A program made the position numbers and the translations under genes. A stretch of 64,000 nt of DNA, taken from contig NC_088872.1 of the NCBI RefSeq assembly GCF_032884065.1, positions 31,502,977 to 31,566,976 on the forward strand, in the 5' to 3' direction. Positions 1-11,049 of the stretch are shown one piece after another (positions within the stretch are counted from its first letter, which is position 1; every line of letters begins with the position of its first letter). The DNA comes from Artemia franciscana. Taxonomy: Eukaryota; Arthropoda; Branchiopoda; Anostraca; Artemiidae. The notes below the pieces were generated by a model. That model was not told the origin of the DNA, made no database searches, and was given only the letters and a program-made list of their open reading frames with translations.

Positions 1-2965
1 GGTACTTCTTGCTGTCCGGTTCTAAGCTGGCTTAAGCGCTTCGGTGTAGATTTGGGAAAATGTGTTGCTCCCCATCGTGCTCTGGCATCCAGGATTATTT
101 CTTTTCCTGGGGCCAAAATAATTTCAATGATCTAAAGAATATGAAAATTGGAACTTGGAATGTTACAACGTTAAAAAATCACTATCGTATCGACATTTTG
201 ACTGACGAATTCAGATGATTCGAACTGAACTTATTAGGTGTTTCAGAAACTAATATTCCAGGGATAGGTAGCCTGAAATTAGGTGATATAAAATTCGTGT
301 ACTCGGACAGAAAGAATGAGGTGCATAGACAGGGAGTAGGGTTCATGATAAATAAGGAAGCTGCTAAGTCTTGTTTAGGCTGGAGGACATTAATAATAGA
401 ATATTAATTGTTCATTTTATTACTAAAAAGTTCAGAATATGAGTTATAGTAGTATATGCACCTGTAGAACCGACTGATGAAGATACAAGTGACTCGGATG
501 AACTTTACTTAAAGTTACAGGAGCAAATAGGCAGGGTCTCGGGTAGAAATATGGTGTTTTTATTAGGAGATTTTAACGCCCAGGTCGGTAGAAATAGGAT
601 AGATGGTATCCTAACCTCGGTAAATTTGGTGCAGGAAAAGAAAACAGCAACGGTGACAGACTGTTGCAATTTTGTAGGTATAACAATCTACTTATAACCA
701 ACACGGTGTTTAATCATAAAATGGCCCATAAGTTAACATGATATCCACGAGATGGTAAGACAGCAAACTTTATTGATTATGTTATTGTAAACCGAAGACT
801 GGCGGGATCATTACAAGATACTATGGTATATAGGAGAGCTGTTATTGAGGTTTCAAGTAAAGACCAACAACTGGTAATGTCTAGGGTAAATTTAAAGCTG
901 AAATTTCGGAAGGGTAACTACCTCTCGGGAAGTTATGATGTTTGTAGACTCTAGGATTATAATTTGAGAGACATTTTCCAGGAACGGTTTCAGTTTAAAA
1001 TTTGACAATGTAGAAGATGGATAGAATAACTTTAGGAAAACAATTTGTGAAGCTGCTGATGGTGTCCTGGGAAGAAAGTTAAGACCGCAGCTTGGAATAT
1101 TAGTGAAAAAGCTTTATGTTTGATTGAGAGGAGAAGGGTCTTGTACAAGAATTATCTGAGCAATAGATCATATGAAAACAAAAGAAAGTGGAGGAAGCTT
1201 TAAACTATGAATTATGGAGATATGAAATGGAGGCCATGGATAAAATTGCCGAGGATCTGGAAGATGCAGCTAGACGACATAATAGTATAATATTGTACTG
1301 GCATGTTAATAGATTGAGACGCAGTAGTCAAACTGGACTTATCCCAGTTAAAGATGAGAAAGGGCTACAATTAGTGATAAGGAAAGGGTTAAAGAGAGAT
1401 AGCAGAACATTTTGAGAATGTGACAAACCAAGATAGGGCTGCAGGAAAAGATATAGGGGAAAACTAAATTTTTGTGATACTTTGGATGTGAAGGAAGATT
1501 TATTTTGTGAGGAAGAATTAGCGATAGTACTAAAAGGATTAAAAAATAATAAGGCTCCAGGTACTGATAGTGTGGTAAATGAGTTTCTTAGATATGGCGC
1601 TGTGAGGTTAGAATTAAGCTACTGAAGATTATGAAGGGGAAGTACCTAATGATTTTAGGAAAATCTTAATTAAACCACTGTATAAGAAAGGTGACAATAG
1701 TGAGTGTCGTAATTATCGGGGCATTAGTCTGGTCTCTGTAGGTAGCAAATTGCTTAGTAATATGATACTTTCCAGACTGAGAGATGCTTTAGACAAAGTT
1801 TTAAGAGAGAACAGTGGGGTTTTAGAAAAGGTAGAGGATGTGTCGACCAAATTTTCACTCTTAAGTTAATAATTGAGAAGTGCCTGAGCAAGCTTTCGAT
1901 TTTGTTGATAGAACAGCTTTAGCAAAGGTCTTATAATTGTATGGTATACCGGACAAATACATTAAATTGATTAGTGCCATTTACGAGAATAACACTGCTG
2001 CGCTTAAGGTAGGAAAGGAAACAGCTGGTTTCTTATTAAATCAGGAGTTAAGCAATGTGGTTTTTATCGTCCTTTATAAGGATCATTTTGATGGATTTTG
2101 TTTTAAGAAGCACAGGAAGGCAATAGGAGACTGCGGAATCAAATGGAGAGGAAGAACTCTCTTTGACTTAGATTATGCTGACGATTTAGACTAAGCATCC
2201 TAGACTAAAGTGTGAGCAAAATGAGCGAACTTATAGAGGTTTTGCGAGTTCAGGGTGCTAGGATAGGTTTAAAAATAAATAGTATGAAGAATAAGGCTAG
2301 GAATAAGTGAAAATGGAAATTTGACGTCGGACAACGAGATGAGTGGTCATGTGGGCAGCTTTACATACCTTGTTAGTATTATTAGTAATGATGGTGGGAG
2401 CAGTGAAGATGTTAAAAGTAGAATAGGCAAGGCTTAGGGTGTTTTTTCACAGTTAAAAAAATTTCGGAAGAATAGGAAGATAAGTGTTGCAAACCAAGAT
2501 TAGAATATTGGAAGCCACAGTGATGACAGTTGTCAAGTATGACTCTGAAGCATGGGCGCCCCGGAAAGGAGATGAAGATTTGCTAGATGTTTTCTAGAGA
2601 AATTGCCTACAAATTTTTCTGGTCATTCTGCTGACTGACCATATTTCAAACAGTAGGCTGTATGAAAAGTGTGGTTCAATCCCGCTTTTCAAGGCTATAA
2701 TGAAAGAAAGGTTGAAATGGTTAGGGTACTTTCTGCAGATGAATGATGATAGATTGCCAAAGATTGTCCTTTTCAGCGAACCGTCTGGGGCAAAACGCAA
2801 AGCAGGTCGTCCGCGTTCGGGGTGAGAGGATGTTCATAAAGAAAGATTGGAAGGAAACTGGGAGGGTGTAAAGAAGGAGGCTTTGAATGGATTGGGATGG
2901 AGGAGGAGCGTGCGTAGCTGTTTTGGCCTCAGGTGACTGGGTGCTGCAGTGGGCTATTAGATGTC
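1..2965 (+). mobile_element. RTE-like non-LTR retrotransposon, decayed, near full length
   Basis: The interval carries, in order and on one strand, an APE-type endonuclease, a reverse transcriptase and the C-terminal tail usual for RTE-like LINEs (proteins often mis-annotated as craniofacial development protein 2-like). Frames change many times and stops are frequent, so this is a dead, old copy. The start of the protein at about 141 and the last coding similarity near 2945 suggest most of a ~3 kb element is present. Two relatives occur in this window: a 3' fragment on the + strand at 44256-44545 and a minus-strand piece from 63140 to the window end. Clade assignment (RTE rather than another APE-type clade) is inference from motif style. 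Confidence 0.85.
141..2945 (+). pseudogene. RTE-like ORF2 relic: endonuclease plus reverse transcriptase
   Basis: An ATG at 141 opens with KIGTWNV, the first catalytic block of APE endonucleases. A TGA at about 215 interrupts it almost at once. GDFN is at 567-578, and a block ending SKDQQL (about 853-870) lies where APE enzymes carry S-D-H, so the catalytic histidine appears lost. Reverse transcriptase blocks follow in shifting frames: the N-K-A-P-G motif near 1547-1563, NYRGISL near 1710, GFRKGRG near 1817-1837, and the catalytic YADD at 2174-2185. The tail near 2640-2800 matches the other copy in this window at 44.3 kb. The longest open piece is 1937-2194. Not functional. Confidence 0.8.
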
Positions 2966-4159
2966 TACCAAATTTTCCCTATTCCTCGTAATAGTGGGTG
3001 AAAAACGTTCATTAGGCTAGTGAACATAGGTGTATAATAAGACATTCATTGTTACCACATAACATTTTGCCTGTAAAGGTGCGAATTGGTCTTTTGTGTG
3101 CTAGGTTTTGCCGTACGAGATTATTATTTATACAGCCGTAGCTTCAACCTAGTAAAGGACCAACCACGGCCCATAGAAAGCGAAATTAAAAAAACTAGTT
3201 GGTGAGAAAAAATTGCCATTTCTAGCAGATTCAGGAGCTGTACAAAGACGGGCTGAAATATTAGGTAATGACAGCGAGACACAATGTTGCCAAATTAAAC
3301 TATTCCTTTCAAAATGGTATTTTACGAGCCCTTCGAGTTTCTGTCTTAGAAGTATTCGATATTCAGTTTTATTAAGTTGCTCTTCAAGTCAAGTTTTAAA
3401 GAGAATCGAAGTATTCCAAATTCATAAAGAAACACATACTCTGCCAAAAGGCATAAAGGCATTATCCAAAGAGCCTAAAATACATTCCAAAAATACGAAA
3501 AAATCGAACAAACTACCTAATAAATACACCTTTTCATGACGTCAATCAATTTTTTTCGATATATGCACCTCATTTTTATGCATTATTGACTCACATCGGG
3601 TGAAGCATTTTCTTCCTTTTGTCAAGTTAATGCAACTGGAATTATTTAAGAAATCAATATCAGTACTTCTACGTGAACAACTAATTTATGCTAGAAATAA
3701 TTTAATGATTTCGGCTTTATGCTCAATCTTATATTTCAATTCTTTGCAACAGCTGTAATATTTGTTAGCTCAGGTAAGTATTTAAACATTCTATACACAT
3801 CAATGCCGCTGTGTGGTGTTGCTTAGAAGAATAAACAAAAAAAACAATCATTTTCCCATTACCTAAGGGCAGAAATGTATACAAGGAGAGTGGGGTATCA
3901 GGCCTTTCTCATCGAAAGGTTCAAGTTTACGCGGATATTTTTCGTTCCGTATACTTTTCTTTGGGGGGGAGGGGGGCAAGAGAATTGCTTCTCTCGGAAA
4001 TATCAGCTTCCTTCCCTTGAAATGGATACCAACGTACATGACCGATCAATGATGCTTTATTATAAGTTTGTCAATCAATTCAATTGTGACATAAAAGCAG
4101 GTCAATGGTACTGTTTAGTTTGATTATGGTTTAATCAATTCATCAATAACTCTGCTAGG
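2966..4159. other. Gene-poor stretch with one dispersed repeat
   Basis: No coding sequence is supported. The open frame at 3213-3539 has no recognisable domain and starts inside a dispersed repeat. About 3145-3240 resembles 5877-5990, with the shared core 'tattaaaggac...gccaatag', a lysine-rich A tract, then 'gcagattcaggag'. A shorter match starts at 37018. The family is unidentified and old. Confidence 0.4.
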
Positions 4160-4270
4160 AACAGAGGAAAACTCAAGATAAGGAGTGCCTTTGTCTACCT
4201 AAATTAAGAGATAATAAGTTGAAATTTTACTGGAACTTTTTTAACATAAAGTAGTTCTCTTAATGGGGTC
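4160..4270. repeat. 111-bp direct repeat, copy 1
   Basis: This block is repeated 398 bp downstream at 4558-4668 with one clear mismatch by eye (an A/G in the ...attttActgg... segment). Similarity stops sharply on both sides. It begins with acagaggaaaac and ends in aatggggtc. It looks like a recent duplication or two insertions of one short element; no target duplication or TIR was recognised. Confidence 0.9.
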
Positions 4271-4557
4271 TACCCAAATAGTGCACAACAAGCATGCTAG
4301 CCCACATCCTGCAAAAGACATTCGAAGGAGTATTTATCCTTGCCAAACCTGGCACAAAGTTGAGAGAGATGATTGGAGTGTTCTTTGCTCATCTTAATTA
4401 ATCGTATAAATAACTGTCGAAAACCATTTTTTCTATGCTCGTAGTTTCACTGGCTTGGAAAATGATATTATTCACTCCCGTGGGGTAGCACTGCATCTGG
4501 AACAATGTATAGAAGGGTGGTCCAGCTTATATTCATATCGAAAAATCTCCTTGGCAA

Positions 4558-4668
4558 AACAGAGGAAAACTCAAGATAAGGAGTGCCTTTGTCTACCTAA
4601 ATTAAGAGATAATAAGTTGAAATTTTGCTGGAACTTTTTTAACATAAAGTAGTTCTCTTAATGGGGTC
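4558..4668. repeat. 111-bp direct repeat, copy 2
   Basis: Second copy of the block at 4160-4270, in the same orientation. The sequence between the two copies is unrelated to either. Confidence 0.9.
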
Positions 4669-5264
4669 CAAGCCCCGCAAAGCTTCGGAAACGGTATCTA
4701 AAATTACTGTTTTTCATGGGTGGTTACGCTTATCAGTCTTACCAGGCAAAAGTACTCCAGTTTTTTTCCAGGATTTTCACAAAGAGGAATGCAAGGTCTA
4801 GGCTCTTAATAAGCACTAAAATATGCAATTTCTGTGCAAGATCTGCAAAATTATAGCGACAACTTTGATATTTAAAAGAGGGAGGGGCAATGACCTTGAT
4901 TCCCCAACTGTGATCTTGCCTCTGTGCTGCCACGCTAAAATTCTTTCGTTTTATGAGAATAATATAAGTCTTTATCTAGGGTGAAAACCATGATTTCTAA
5001 GAATTTCCCTTTGGTCGTTTCAAGATTGTAAAGTTTGAAAGCAGTAATACATTTTAGTCAGTGTTGCCACATCGAACCGTTGAAACAACTAAATAAAACT
5101 AATTGATTAAATTTGCCAGCACTTTTCGTCCGTATGTTGATGCTCAGACAAATATACATTGAAAGGAAATCTACATCTTCTTAAGCTTTTAATGTCATCT
5201 ATTTGTAGCTTAGTTTTTGCTGATTTATCAGTCGTAATTTTTTTTTTTAAATTGGCTACCGCTA

Positions 5265-5720
5265 CTATAAAGAATATGCATAAACCGTATATTGATTTTT
5301 TTCATTAAAATTAAATTTCTGTTTTCCTCTGATTTTTTTTAAAGATATATATGGTTGTATAAGCTCCCGCTTAAATAATTCAAAGTTACGTAAGTCCATT
5401 GTTAAATTTGAGAGATAGGCAGATATATTATATAAATTATAACTAAAGAATTCCTCATTGATTCTAAAGTATTCAGAGGCAACTGCAAATTCATCTGGAT
5501 TATTTACTATTAAGGAGTTACTTATGCTTAATCTATACGAAAATGTTTTATTATATTGATTCCCTTTCAAGCATCTAATAGAAATAGGACTATTGGCTCC
5601 ACCTCCAACAAAATAAAATTGACTATCAGACAGAGAATGAGTAAAAAGCGAACCTAAAGTTTTTAAATTACGCTTACAAACTAAATTTTCCAAGTCTGTT
5701 TTAATAAAAAAAAAACACAA
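5265..5720 (-). CDS. Unidentified 151-codon open reading frame
   Basis: I do not recognise this protein. It is the longest open frame in the first 10 kb that is not clearly part of a transposon, starts with an ATG whose next codons are mostly TTT, and ends in a TAG at 5265. The product is rich in Asn, Phe, Tyr and Ser, has no signal peptide or membrane segment I trust, and contains a Gly-Gly-Gly-Ala turn about 40 residues in. An open frame this long in about 70% AT sequence is unlikely but not impossible by chance. It could be an isolated exon, a fragment of a mobile-element gene, or an old integrated foreign sequence. No intron signals or neighbouring gene support any of these. Confidence 0.3.
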   Translation of the reverse strand: MCFFFIKTDLENLVCKRNLKTLGSLFTHSLSDSQFYFVGGGANSPISIRCLKGNQYNKTFSYRLSISNSLIVNNPDEFAVASEYFRINEEFFSYNLYNISAYLSNLTMDLRNFELFKRELIQPYISLKKIRGKQKFNFNEKNQYTVYAYSL

Positions 5721-5876
5721 AATGCACAGGAGTTAGTGAGTTTCATTTCTACTGTCGCTGTTAGTTGAAGACCCAACGCTCGGGAACAAAAATATTTGTG
5801 AGCAACCTCTTGTCCCCTCCTTTCTAACAGCTCAATGTGTAGCATAAGTTTCAATATATTGTTTGCAGCAATTACT

Positions 5877-5990
5877 GCAGTCTATTAAAGGACGAATGAC
5901 GGCCAATAGTGGACAAATATAAAAAAAAAACGCGTATAAAAAAAACTGGCTAGTGATAAAAAAACGACATTTGTAGCTGATTCAGGAGTA
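5877..5990 (+). repeat. Dispersed repeat, same family as 3145-3240
   Basis: Shares with 3145-3240 the ordered blocks attaaaggac, acggccaatag/acggcccatag, an A-rich run, actggctagtga/actagttggtga and gctgattcaggag. The copies are diverged, so the family is old. Its class cannot be decided from these copies. Confidence 0.55.
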
Positions 5991-6078
5991 ATAACTATAA
6001 TCTGAATTAGTTATATTAGAGAATGTTTCTTGCAAAAACAAATCTATGTGAATTTCGAAATGTAGCCTGAAAACCCTC

Positions 6079-6095
6079 AAAAATGGAGCTGGACC
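6079..6095 (+). repeat. Target site duplication (left) of the SINE
   Basis: The 17 bases aaaaatggagctggacc recur at 6325-6341 with two C/T changes, directly after the AAT-rich tail of the element between them. Confidence 0.75.
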
Positions 6096-6324
6096 TTATG
6101 ACGGTACAGCGGATGCGGCCGTGCCTCTTTATATCAAGGGACACAGGTTCAAAGCATGCTGTCATAAGAAAGTACAGTATTGTCCTGTGGTCGCGCAGTG
6201 GATTTGACCTTAGCTTGGTAATACGGGACCCGGAGATCGAATCACGCTGCAGGAATGCACTGCAGGGCCGACGCAGGGACCTTAGTAGTCAAGAAGCTTC
6301 GTTAATTCTTAAATAATAAATAAT
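6096..6324 (+). mobile_element. Dimeric tRNA-derived SINE
   Basis: A 229-bp unit bracketed by 17-bp near-perfect direct repeats. It contains two tRNA-like pol III promoters in tandem. The first has an A-box-like GGTACAGCGGATG near 6102 and a B-box GGTTCAAAGC at 6146-6155. The second has an A-box-like tggtcgcgcagtgga near 6188-6202 and a B-box-like gatcgaatcac near 6235. The 3' end is a short taataaataataaaa tail, as expected for LINE-mobilised SINEs. The A-to-B spacing (about 45 nt) fits tRNA. It is a retroposon, not a functional tRNA pair; the partner LINE is unknown. Confidence 0.7.
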
Positions 6325-6341
6325 AAAAATGGAGTTGGATC
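6325..6341 (+). repeat. Target site duplication (right) of the SINE
   Basis: aaaaatggagttggatc, matching 6079-6095 at 15 of 17 positions. Confidence 0.75.
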
Positions 6342-6889
6342 GGAACTCAAAGTACTCTATTGGAATTGCCATGGACAAAACCCAATACAGACTCAAAGTC
6401 AAAGACATTGACAAACTCAAAGACCTCTGGCTTGATCAACAAGGGAAATCACTTTTTTCGTATGGATAGCACTGATGTGTTCTCTTTTTTCTATCTTTCT
6501 ACACTGCTAGCGGGGCACTGGGACATCATAGAGAGCTGTTTCAGAGCTCATTTTAAAGAAAATTGTATATCTAGTACCTTTTGTATTTAGCTAAACATAA
6601 ACATACATCTATTTACAAAAATGGCATCTTGGTCTACAAGATGGTGTTGTATTGGGTATGCTGCATTGATAATACGATTAGTGGCTGTTTTAGGCCTCAT
6701 AATCCGGAGGGGGCAAGATATAGCACAGGAGTGAAAACAACAAATAAAAGAAATTTAATGTCACGAAACTTGGGTACAGCTGCCGCCCAGGCCTAGGATC
6801 GCCACTGAATAAGACAGACCGATCTTTTGAAAATTGCTTCTACAAGACGCTGATATTATGTTTTAGTAACTCTGGTGCCTGATTCTTAA

Positions 6890-7300
6890 TATTCGTTCTT
6901 TCCTAGAAAAAAAAAACGACAAACACGCACCCTGGATCTCCCTTCTGGCAAAACATACAAAATTCCACTTTTTGTTGGTTGGAGCAAGAAACTTTTATAA
7001 CAGGGTTTTCTGATACGCTGAATTACGTGGTGCGATTTTCATTAGGGTTGCTTGGAATTTCGGGGCTCTTTCCTTCTTTTTGAAAACCAAGCAAATTTTC
7101 CCAGCCTTGTAGCTTTTGATGGCTAACATTAAATTGAATGATTTTTTTATTTTGAAATTCGCAAAAAAAAATCCAGTTCTTTTGAGTTATCAATTGTTAT
7201 CAAAATTCCTGTTTTTTTAGAATTTCAGTTACTATTGGGCCGAGTCACTCCTTGCTTACAGTTTGTTACCACTTACTGTTTGATCCAGTTAAGAAAAAGG
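6890..7300 (+). repeat. Dispersed repeat family R1, copy 1
   Basis: Shares ordered blocks with 22125-22490 and 46330-46560: a 'cacgca...tctccttctggc' block, 'aaattccac', 'gggttttctgatacgctga', 'gtagcttttgatg', and an end resembling 'ttactattgggccgagtc'. Copies lie in the same orientation with no target duplication I can define. No coding capacity is evident. Probably a high-copy non-autonomous element. Confidence 0.65.
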
Positions 7301-9424
7301 CGAAAGGTTTTTCTCTGTATGATATATGAAATGATATCGTACAAGGACAGGACCTCCACTAAAGCTCTTACTGAAGGCTTTAAGTTTTGAGCCAAACAGA
7401 AAAAATTGTTTGGCCCTTTTTCTGGTCGTTTTTTTTCCGGAAGGGCTGAATTTTTTGTTTTACATTAAGGTTCCTTTTGGTATAAGGACTTGTGGCTGTA
7501 ATTTTCAAAGAAAATAGGGAAAATTTTATTAGACCATTTCCAGGCCCCTAACCCTCTTCCAATTCAACAGATTGTTTCATCCTTTTTATCCAGAGAACGA
7601 TCCCTAAAATTCTGGGCAAATCCCACACCAAACATCAAAGAAGCCTCCTTCTTCCACTACAAAACCTAGGGTTTAAATAATTAGCAGTCGGGCGATCCAT
7701 AACAAAATAGGGTAAGAGAGAGGGGCTTACTGCCCTCCAATCAATTTTAACTTCTAAAAAGGATACTTGAGCTTTTAATTTCTTTTAGTTTTTTTGACCA
7801 CTCTTTCCACACGAAGTAGCCGGAAAAAAAAGACATTGAACGCTGATTTTTCTTAGTTTAAGGTGCGCCACTGCACCTCAACCTCCCCAAATTCTTCCTT
7901 ATACTATGACACAGTGGATTTTTTATTTATTCTTGGTCAAAATTTGTTATTGAAAAAAGATGATAAATATGAACTGGCAAAAGACCTGGCGTGTTCTCTG
8001 GAAGCTACCCATGGAGTATCCTGGATTACAGTTTTTCCCTCTTTTTGTGTCGTAAAAAATGGATAGAATTTAGAAGGTTTTGTTTTATCCACAACTTTAG
8101 CTCTTTAATGAAAAAGGACAAGACCCTATTCGGGGAATATACACATTTATGCGTCGATTTATCAGAGGTTTAGCAACTAGAAACGCGCTTACTAGTGGAA
8201 CTCAGAAATTTCCCTATTTACTAGAGTTCTACCACTTTCTCTTTTTTCCTTTTTAGAAATAAAGAAACAAAACATTCTAGAGGGGGATTATTTAATATTT
8301 ATAAATTCCAGCAATAGGAATTGTTCATGTTATTATGCTCGATTGTTGCTAGGGGCTATCTTATTATATTCATTAACGACAGCCTTTAGCTTTCCAATGG
8401 GGGCTCAATACCCATCATCTTTTAAATACAAATATACAAAATGTAAATTTGTAAGTTTTATGCATAGGTCTTCTGGCCCAGCCCCTTCCTACTCTTTGAG
8501 ATAATACCTCTGGTTAGAGCTTCGGTCATTTTGTGACAATTAAAGTGCTTTCAATGATCGATGGATAGAAACAGAAAAAAAATGCAATGATATGCTGCTT
8601 GACCGAAATTGCCTAGAACGCGTAATTTATGATGTAATAAAAAGAAATAGTGAAAAGGTTTGTTCATAACCTGAATGTTTCACCGTTCTTGAAACGGCCT
8701 TGAGGGCCTTGCACTAACCACACCTCATTTGGTAATAGTAATCTCACTGCATAATTCCTTTTCATAGTTTTGTTCTTTGTAAGTATCAAATAAAAATTGC
8801 TACAGAGAGAAGAACTTAAAGTGATTACCAAGTTAGTTGTAGACAAACTTATACTGAAAATCAACTTTACAAGAAAATGGTTCTTGTTGATGTTGCAAGC
8901 TGGAACAAATAATATATTGAGGCACTAGATTATCCCGTTCAAACCAAGGAAAATATGCACGTTTTGCCTGCTCAATGGTTTTCAAGATTAGAATATTGCG
9001 CAATAATATTCCTAAATAATGATTTTTTGACAACTTGAATTTGGCAGATTTCTGTTAAAGACAATTTGACGACGCCATATGACCACGCTAAAGCATATGC
9101 TTCCTTATTATCATATTTTCAGTCATTAGGGTTTCAAAGGTATAGTGGAATGGCTAAGCTTTAAAAATCATACGAACCCTACAGTGTTTGAAAAAACATT
9201 GTGAATCGTTGGAAAAGTTCCTTTAGGATTTCAATGTGCGCGGGATAGTCTTGGAATAAGCCAAATGTCGCTGATCACACTGATCGTTCAACTTTAATCC
9301 TCACACTTTAAGAGCGTGGTCTGAATGTCAGCCACAGATGCATTTATTCAAAAAATCGATTTCAATGACACATCAGAGCTGGTAAATTAAAGCCTTAGAT
9401 GTGAAGTCTCGACTGGGGTGAAAA
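7301..9424. other. No gene recognised; old repeat debris
   Basis: Short frames here lack recognisable motifs. 7560-7830 contains a weak match to the family tandemly arranged at 37391-38090 (gcttactgccctccaatca, then aaaaaggatact). Two short minus-strand frames at 8664-9033 have no domain I can name. The last ~150 bases before 9425 may belong to the decayed gene that resumes at 12287, on the far side of the LTR insertion. Confidence 0.4.
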
Positions 9425-9428
9425 CTCC
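9425..9428. repeat. 4-bp target site duplication (CTCC) of the LTR element
   Basis: CTCC immediately precedes the left LTR, and CTCC immediately follows the right LTR at 12283-12286. A 5-bp reading (ACTCC) is possible if the terminal A of the LTR is host-derived, but both LTRs end in that A, which favours 4 bp. Confidence 0.85.
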
Positions 9429-9844
9429 TGTAAAGGCTCTTCTTCTCCTCTCTGCGTTCTCTTCTTTAGAACATTACGGTAGCGTTGGCCTACAGTGTAG
9501 GGTTCGACCGGTGGAGGATATCTAGTATCTCTAACTCTCATAAAGTGTAATAAAAATGTTTATTTACACATATAATACATTAAATGTACACATGACGAGG
9601 ACAGACACAGAATAAGAACTGACTAAAATAATCTAAAACGTTGGCTTATATACACTGAAACAAGGAAACAAACATTGAAGCATGTGAGAGGAACTGACCT
9701 AGTTTAATCTGTCAGTTGCTACAAATACTCAGAATCTATAATATTAATGTAGTCATCTCGGAAGTAGGAATTTCAGAGAACTTAATTATGATTAGGAATT
9801 TAATTATATTATCTAACCTACTTTCACTACTTTCAAAGTTTACA
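9429..9844 (-). repeat. Left LTR (3' LTR of the minus-strand element)
   Basis: 416 bp, TGTAAA...TTTACA. Read on the minus strand, TATATAAG (9645-9652) is followed about 80 nt later by AATAAA (9559-9564). This gives a plausible U3-R-U5 order with initiation between them and polyadenylation soon after. Confidence 0.93.
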
Positions 9845-9855
9845 GATTTTCCCCC
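9845..9855 (-). promoter_or_regulatory. Polypurine tract (plus-strand priming site)
   Basis: Read on the minus strand, the 11 bases next to the 3' LTR are GGGGGAAAATC, a purine-rich block in the expected position. Confidence 0.7.
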
Positions 9856-10349
9856 GGGTTTTCAAAATCATTTTTTTTCCAAAAAAAAAAATTATTTTCT
9901 ATCCTCAAACAAAGGTACACTTAATAAAAACACAAAATAAAATAAAATACTGAACAACAAGACACAAGAAAATATTGTCCCAATTGACACTTTATTCATT
10001 TCACTTTATATTGTCACGCTCAGTTCGCACAGAATTCGCATAACTACTCCTAATAGAAAAAATTTTAACATCGAAAGATTATCTTTAAAAATAACTTATG
10101 TTTGAACATAAGACCTAAAAAAAAATATGATAATTTCAAATTTAAATAAAACAATGATTTTTTTTTCTTTCTTTCACCAAAGCTTTAATTCTTCCAAAAG
10201 TATTCATTATATATAAAAAAGAAGTAAACTTGCCATTTGAGAAAAGTTACTACAAAGCCTTCACTTGCTATATTTATCTTTCTATATTCCCATCTCAAAG
10301 AAAGTGTTTCTTCTGTCTAGTTAATCAGCACAAAATCTATCTATCTATT
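9856..10349. other. AT-rich noncoding 3' interior of the LTR element
   Basis: Contains A and T runs and no open frame of note. It corresponds to the untranslated part between the repeat-bearing ORF and the polypurine tract. Confidence 0.6.
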
Positions 10350-10763
10350 CTATTCTAAAATATTTAACAGCCGAGACGCGAAATTATTATCTATTATTTT
10401 CCCAGGCACGGAACTCTTTTCCGCCCTATCGGCTGTTAATATCCCATGTACGGAACTCCTTTCCGCCATGTCAGCCGCTAACTCCTCAGGTACGGAACTC
10501 TTTTCCGCCCTATCGGCTGTTAATATCCCATGTACGGAACTCCTTTCCGCCATGTCAGCCGCTAACTCCTCAGGTACGGAACTCTTTTCCGCCCTATCGG
10601 CTGTTAATATCCCATGTACGGAACTCCTTTCCGCCATGTCAGCCACTAACTCCTGGTCCCTCGGTCGACCGCAGTCCGCCCCTTCACCAGCCTCATCTCT
10701 CTCGACACAACGCCTCACTACGTCAGTGCCATAAAACAAATTGCTCATCATATTTATTTCCAC
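10350..10763 (-). CDS. Repeat-bearing 137-codon ORF of the LTR element
   Basis: A minus-strand frame inside the LTR element, beginning near 10763 (an internal Met-Met lies four codons in). Its core is three copies of a 28-residue repeat, each made of two related 14-residue halves with the themes ADMAERSSVHG and ADRAEKSSVPE. The 84-bp unit keeps the frame. The product is highly charged, without membrane segments or a known domain, and ends in a short Asn/Leu-rich tail. I assign no function. Candidates are a diverged Gag-like structural protein or a chance frame opened by an in-frame minisatellite. Its position is well beyond the gag-like frame, towards the 3' LTR. Confidence 0.4.
   Translation of the reverse strand: MEINMMSNLFYGTDVVRRCVERDEAGEGADCGRPRDQELVADMAERSSVHGILTADRAEKSSVPEELAADMAERSSVHGILTADRAEKSSVPEELAADMAERSSVHGILTADRAEKSSVPGKIIDNNFASRLLNILE
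10405..10655. repeat. 84-bp tandem repeat, three copies
   Basis: The phrase atcccatgtacgg recurs at 10441, 10525 and 10609, exactly 84 bp apart. Each unit splits into two diverged ~42-bp halves, both containing acggaactc-(c/t)tttccgcc. Copies are nearly identical, so expansion is recent relative to the half-unit duplication. Confidence 0.95.
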
Positions 10764-11049
10764 AAAAATATCTGTCTAAAATATACATCTAACCCTGACA
10801 TCCTATAAAAAAAAAAAAAAATCTACCTCTCCCCTGGTCACATTTTACGTCAGACCAGTTCTGACGGAGTCCCTTAATCTGTCCTGTCCAAATTCAGCAT
10901 CTACGGTTGCTGATAAAATTCCTGCTTTTCTTTAAGAAGTTTGTTTTCAGTAGGGGATCCATTACTGACCCAATTACTCTTTGATTCACATTACCCTGGT
11001 TGCTGTTGCCCTCCATAGGTATATCTGTTAAATTAACCCCCGAAATATC

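Noticed and set aside
3213..3539. 108-codon plus-strand frame
   Set aside because: It starts inside a dispersed repeat and has no recognisable motif or codon bias.
5265..5720. Endogenous viral gene
   Set aside because: Considered because of composition and isolation, but no viral motif is recognisable, so no such label is given.
6187..6245. Functional tRNA gene
   Set aside because: A- and B-box words are degenerate, no full cloverleaf can be drawn, and the unit lies within TSDs with an A-rich tail, so it is a SINE.
10468..10734. Plus-strand 88-codon frame with Ser/Ala/Leu repeats
   Set aside because: It is the antisense shadow of the repeat-bearing minus-strand ORF; the element is oriented minus.
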